DNA of 32,641 nt from Bacteroidota bacterium (lineage in GTDB: Bacteria > Bacteroidota > Bacteroidia > Bacteroidales > VadinHA17), in NCBI GenBank assembly GCA_025350595.1, contig JANXXP010000042.1, forward strand, positions 1 through 32,641, in the 5' to 3' direction. Numbering within the stretch: the stretch's first letter is position 1; each line of letters begins with the position of its first letter. Below are positions 30,324 through 32,641 of this stretch, one piece after another. The translations under genes and the position numbers were made by a program. The notes under the pieces were generated by a model. That model made no database searches. It saw only the letters and a program-made list of their open reading frames with translations, and was not told the DNA's origin.

Positions 30324-32641
30324 TTATTTGAGAACAAATTTAAAGTTGAGAGCAAATTCCAGATCTTTATCGTTCCAGTCAGGAATTTCGTTCACTGTTA
30401 GCAATCTGGCAACCCGTTCACATTCAACCTTAAGAGCAGGATGTTCATTACCAGCAACTTTAAATTTTTGAGCAGTATTTTGTCCGGTATTAGGGTTATA
30501 ACCAACAATTACTACTTCCGGCATTAATGGAACCTTCACTTCGAGTGGATCAGTCACTACTTTACATTCCTTTACAATACCACCTTTCTCAAGTTTTAAT
30601 ATTACAAATACTTTACCCGTATCTTGTGTATTTTTTGCTTCCTGCGGGTAGCCTGTAGTGGTTCCGAGAAATTTCAGTATATCAATCATAGAAGTCTTTT
30701 TGAAATCAGCCTCTTTCATAGTTATCTTGAAGGTAACAGGTACCATATACCAGACGTTAACAGGTATCCCTCCCTGCATACCGGGTTTGAATCCCGATAG
30801 CAATGATACAACTCTTACTGCTTCTGCATCCAGCAATGGATCAACACCTTTAAGAACCGAGATGCCATCAGCTTTTCCTTCTGTATTTACAATAAACCGA
30901 ATAATTACCCGTCCTTCGATTTTTCTATTCTTTGCTTCCTCAGGGTATTGTGTAATATTTGTTATAAATCTAAGCAACCCGGCATCTCCTCCTGGTTGAT
31001 ACATAGGCATTTTCTCGACCATAACAAAAGGAGATTCATCAAGTATTTGATCAGGTAACTTAAATCTCAAAGTAAGGCTCGCTGAAAATGGCTCATCAAC
31101 TGACTTATTAACAGGACTATCCCATCTGGGAGAGGATTTAATAACTCTGATTATTTCATTAACAAGAAGTGGATCGACAAGCCCGGATGTGGGTACAACA
31201 CTGCTGATAGAACCATCAAGTTCAATAGTAAAATTAACAGATACCCAACCCTCAGCTTTTTTAGTCTGAGCTTCTGCAGGATATTTAGCCTGACTGGCAA
31301 CCCATGCTGAATATTCTATAACTTTTTTGCTTTGAAATGTAGGGAAGTCCTCAGGAGCTAAACGTGGAAACTTAGGTTTTAGACCCATTTCGAGAGCTTT
31401 TTTTCTTGTTGTTATTTCGTAAACTCCATTAGCTCCTTTTTCCCCATATTTATCTGTCGCCTCTTTTCCAAAAACGGGTTTCGCGATTCCCATATTATAT
31501 CCAAGATCTTTTGCGGCTTCACTGGGGCTTTTATCGGTTAATACACCATCTATTACGGCGACGGGATCTTTTCTTTGAGCCTGAGGAGAATTTGGATTAA
31601 TCCCGGATGGTAACTTTTCTTCAGGGTTCAATTCCATTTTCACGTTCATCTCTTTGTTGAAATCTGCTTTGAGAGAAAGCGCTTTGTACCCCTTACTAAA
31701 GAATAACAACGATGCATCGGCCTCTATATTGGCAAATAAAAAACGTCCATCTTTCCCTGATGTTGCAATGTAAGCTGATTTTCCTGTACTTGTGATATTT
31801 ACTCCCTCTATAGGTTTCCCATCTGCACTAACAATAATTCCTTTCACTTCTTTTTGTTGTATTTCCTTAGACTGGTAAATAGTTATTGGGTTAGCAACAG
31901 GAGTAACATAATGATATTCCGGTTTTGCGAATGCATAGATTACAAATGCTGCTGCAGGAAGAATGATAATATTCTTCAGCATAGCATACTTACGGGTTGG
32001 TTTCTTGTTAATCATGATGATGCGGTTTTTTATTAAGCTGTTGAAACTATGAGCTAATGATATGTTTTTCATGCCTGACTGGAAATTCAGAAGCCTGTAC
32101 TGGTATTCTTTTACGCCTTTATTCTTTGAAAGGGAAACATAGTCGGCCAGGTATTCGTGGTTTAAAACAACTGATCTTCTTATTAGCCAGACAAACGGAT
32201 TAAACCACTGAAATGCAATAAAAATTTCGCTTAGTAACAGATCGAAAGTATGTCCCTGCCTGATATGGGCAAACTCATGATCCAGAATATCCATACAATT
32301 ACCACTTGTATATTGGTCTTCAGGGATAACAGCAAAAGGGAAAAAGGAGAATGGAGGAAGCTGATATTTCGAAATAATAATTTTAGGAAAAGCATTGTTT
32401 TCAACTGTCCCTTTCCTGATTATTCTGTATGTACTTATAAGACTGATCAGTATTTTTAATAGAAAGAATCCTGTAACTGACAAGTATAGCCATACCAGCA
32501 ATCCGGTATTATCGAATGTATTTATTGCAGCCGGGATTATCGTTGCAGAAGCAGCATCAGGCAATATGAAACTATCCATTCCACCAACTGGTTGTGAAGG
32601 AAGCACAGCATTAATCTGAACCGGGATCTTCATTAACGGAA
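30324..32641 (-). CDS. M56 (BlaR1-type) metallopeptidase with carboxypeptidase-regulatory and three TonB C-terminal domains, N-terminus cut by window edge
   Basis: 769 residues are visible from an internal ATG at 32633; the frame stays open to the edge, and family members carry extra N-terminal membrane helices, so the true start is outside. Membrane span at about 44-68; the zinc motif HEFAH (119-123) and NHEYLAD (E160) define a gluzincin M56 peptidase; a further span at 221-236. Then comes a carboxypeptidase-regulatory-like fold (about 262-335), a TonB-receptor plug-like stretch (about 356-410, DPVAVIDGVL to GANGVYEITT), and three TonB C-terminal-like repeats (about 437-527, 545-638, 646-768), the third diverged. 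The peptidase faces the cytoplasm in BlaR1 relatives and the C-terminal part the periplasm. Such proteins usually pair with a BlaI-type repressor, which would lie upstream of the window. Confidence 0.92.
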   Translation of the reverse strand, partial: PLMKIPVQINAVLPSQPVGGMDSFILPDAASATIIPAAINTFDNTGLLVWLYLSVTGFFLLKILISLISTYRIIRKGTVENNAFPKIIISKYQLPPFSFFPFAVIPEDQYTSGNCMDILDHEFAHIRQGHTFDLLLSEIFIAFQWFNPFVWLIRRSVVLNHEYLADYVSLSKNKGVKEYQYRLLNFQSGMKNISLAHSFNSLIKNRIIMINKKPTRKYAMLKNIIILPAAAFVIYAFAKPEYHYVTPVANPITIYQSKEIQQKEVKGIIVSADGKPIEGVNITSTGKSAYIATSGKDGRFLFANIEADASLLFFSKGYKALSLKADFNKEMNVKMELNPEEKLPSGINPNSPQAQRKDPVAVIDGVLTDKSPSEAAKDLGYNMGIAKPVFGKEATDKYGEKGANGVYEITTRKKALEMGLKPKFPRLAPEDFPTFQSKKVIEYSAWVASQAKYPAEAQTKKAEGWVSVNFTIELDGSISSVVPTSGLVDPLLVNEIIRVIKSSPRWDSPVNKSVDEPFSASLTLRFKLPDQILDESPFVMVEKMPMYQPGGDAGLLRFITNITQYPEEAKNRKIEGRVIIRFIVNTEGKADGISVLKGVDPLLDAEAVRVVSLLSGFKPGMQGGIPVNVWYMVPVTFKITMKEADFKKTSMIDILKFLGTTTGYPQEAKNTQDTGKVFVILKLEKGGIVKECKVVTDPLEVKVPLMPEVVIVGYNPNTGQNTAQKFKVAGNEHPALKVECERVARLLTVNEIPDWNDKDLEFALNFKFVLK

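Overview
The window looks like a stretch of a Bacteroidota chromosome, most likely Bacteroidales or a close relative. Four things point there. The DNA is AT-rich. Several promoters match the Bacteroidota pattern TTTG-N19-TAnnTTTG. The order uppS-bamA-ompH-ompH beside a PorG/DUF6089 barrel is typical of that phylum, and so are an M56 peptidase fused to TonB C-terminal domains and a two-gene 2-oxoacid:ferredoxin oxidoreductase. I see no rRNA, tRNA, insertion sequence, prophage or CRISPR array. Species-level assignment is not possible from this sequence alone.

Layout. (1) Positions 1-6187, minus strand: two tandem paralogous signalling/ATP-grasp proteins, the downstream one cut by the window edge. 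Each has two receiver-type domains followed by the ATP-binding half of pyruvate phosphate dikinase/PEP synthase and a distinctive C-terminal region. A strong terminator separates them from (2) korA-korB (6282-9150, minus), a 2-oxoglutarate-type ferredoxin oxidoreductase. (3) A 333-bp intergenic region at 9151-9483 holds a GC-rich inverted repeat and a possible operator. (4) 9484-17790, minus: a long cell-envelope cluster transcribed in the order CBS/ACT-like protein, nadK, a PorG-like barrel, porG-like, uppS, bamA, ompH, ompH, terminator, murI. (5) 17878-19412, plus: pdxJ and an alpha/beta hydrolase, ending flush against the convergent exonuclease-udk pair (19413-20763, minus). (6) 20868-30131, plus: Dabb protein, manA, MORN lipoprotein, engB, prs, rplY, pth, S4/Hsp15-like protein, then an acyltransferase-SDR-VOC trio. 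(7) 30324 to the edge, minus: an M56/BlaR1-type peptidase with a carboxypeptidase-regulatory domain and three TonB C-terminal repeats, missing its N-terminus.

How the genes work together. The envelope cluster joins carrier-lipid synthesis (UppS), outer-membrane protein insertion (BamA), periplasmic chaperones (two OmpH/Skp), a probable type IX secretion barrel (PorG-like) and peptidoglycan precursor supply (MurI). The prs-rplY-pth-hslR group serves PRPP synthesis and translation. The tandem REC/ATP-grasp proteins are the best candidate for an undescribed system. They have sensor and receiver modules and a complete-looking ATP-grasp, but neither the phospho-histidine domain nor the PEP/pyruvate barrel of true PEP synthases, and they sit directly downstream of the oxidoreductase operon.

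Coding starts were moved inward from the longest open frame where a signal peptide, a Shine-Dalgarno sequence, a terminator or the family's usual N-terminus decided it; each entry says where. All functions are read from motifs and family knowledge, without database searches.
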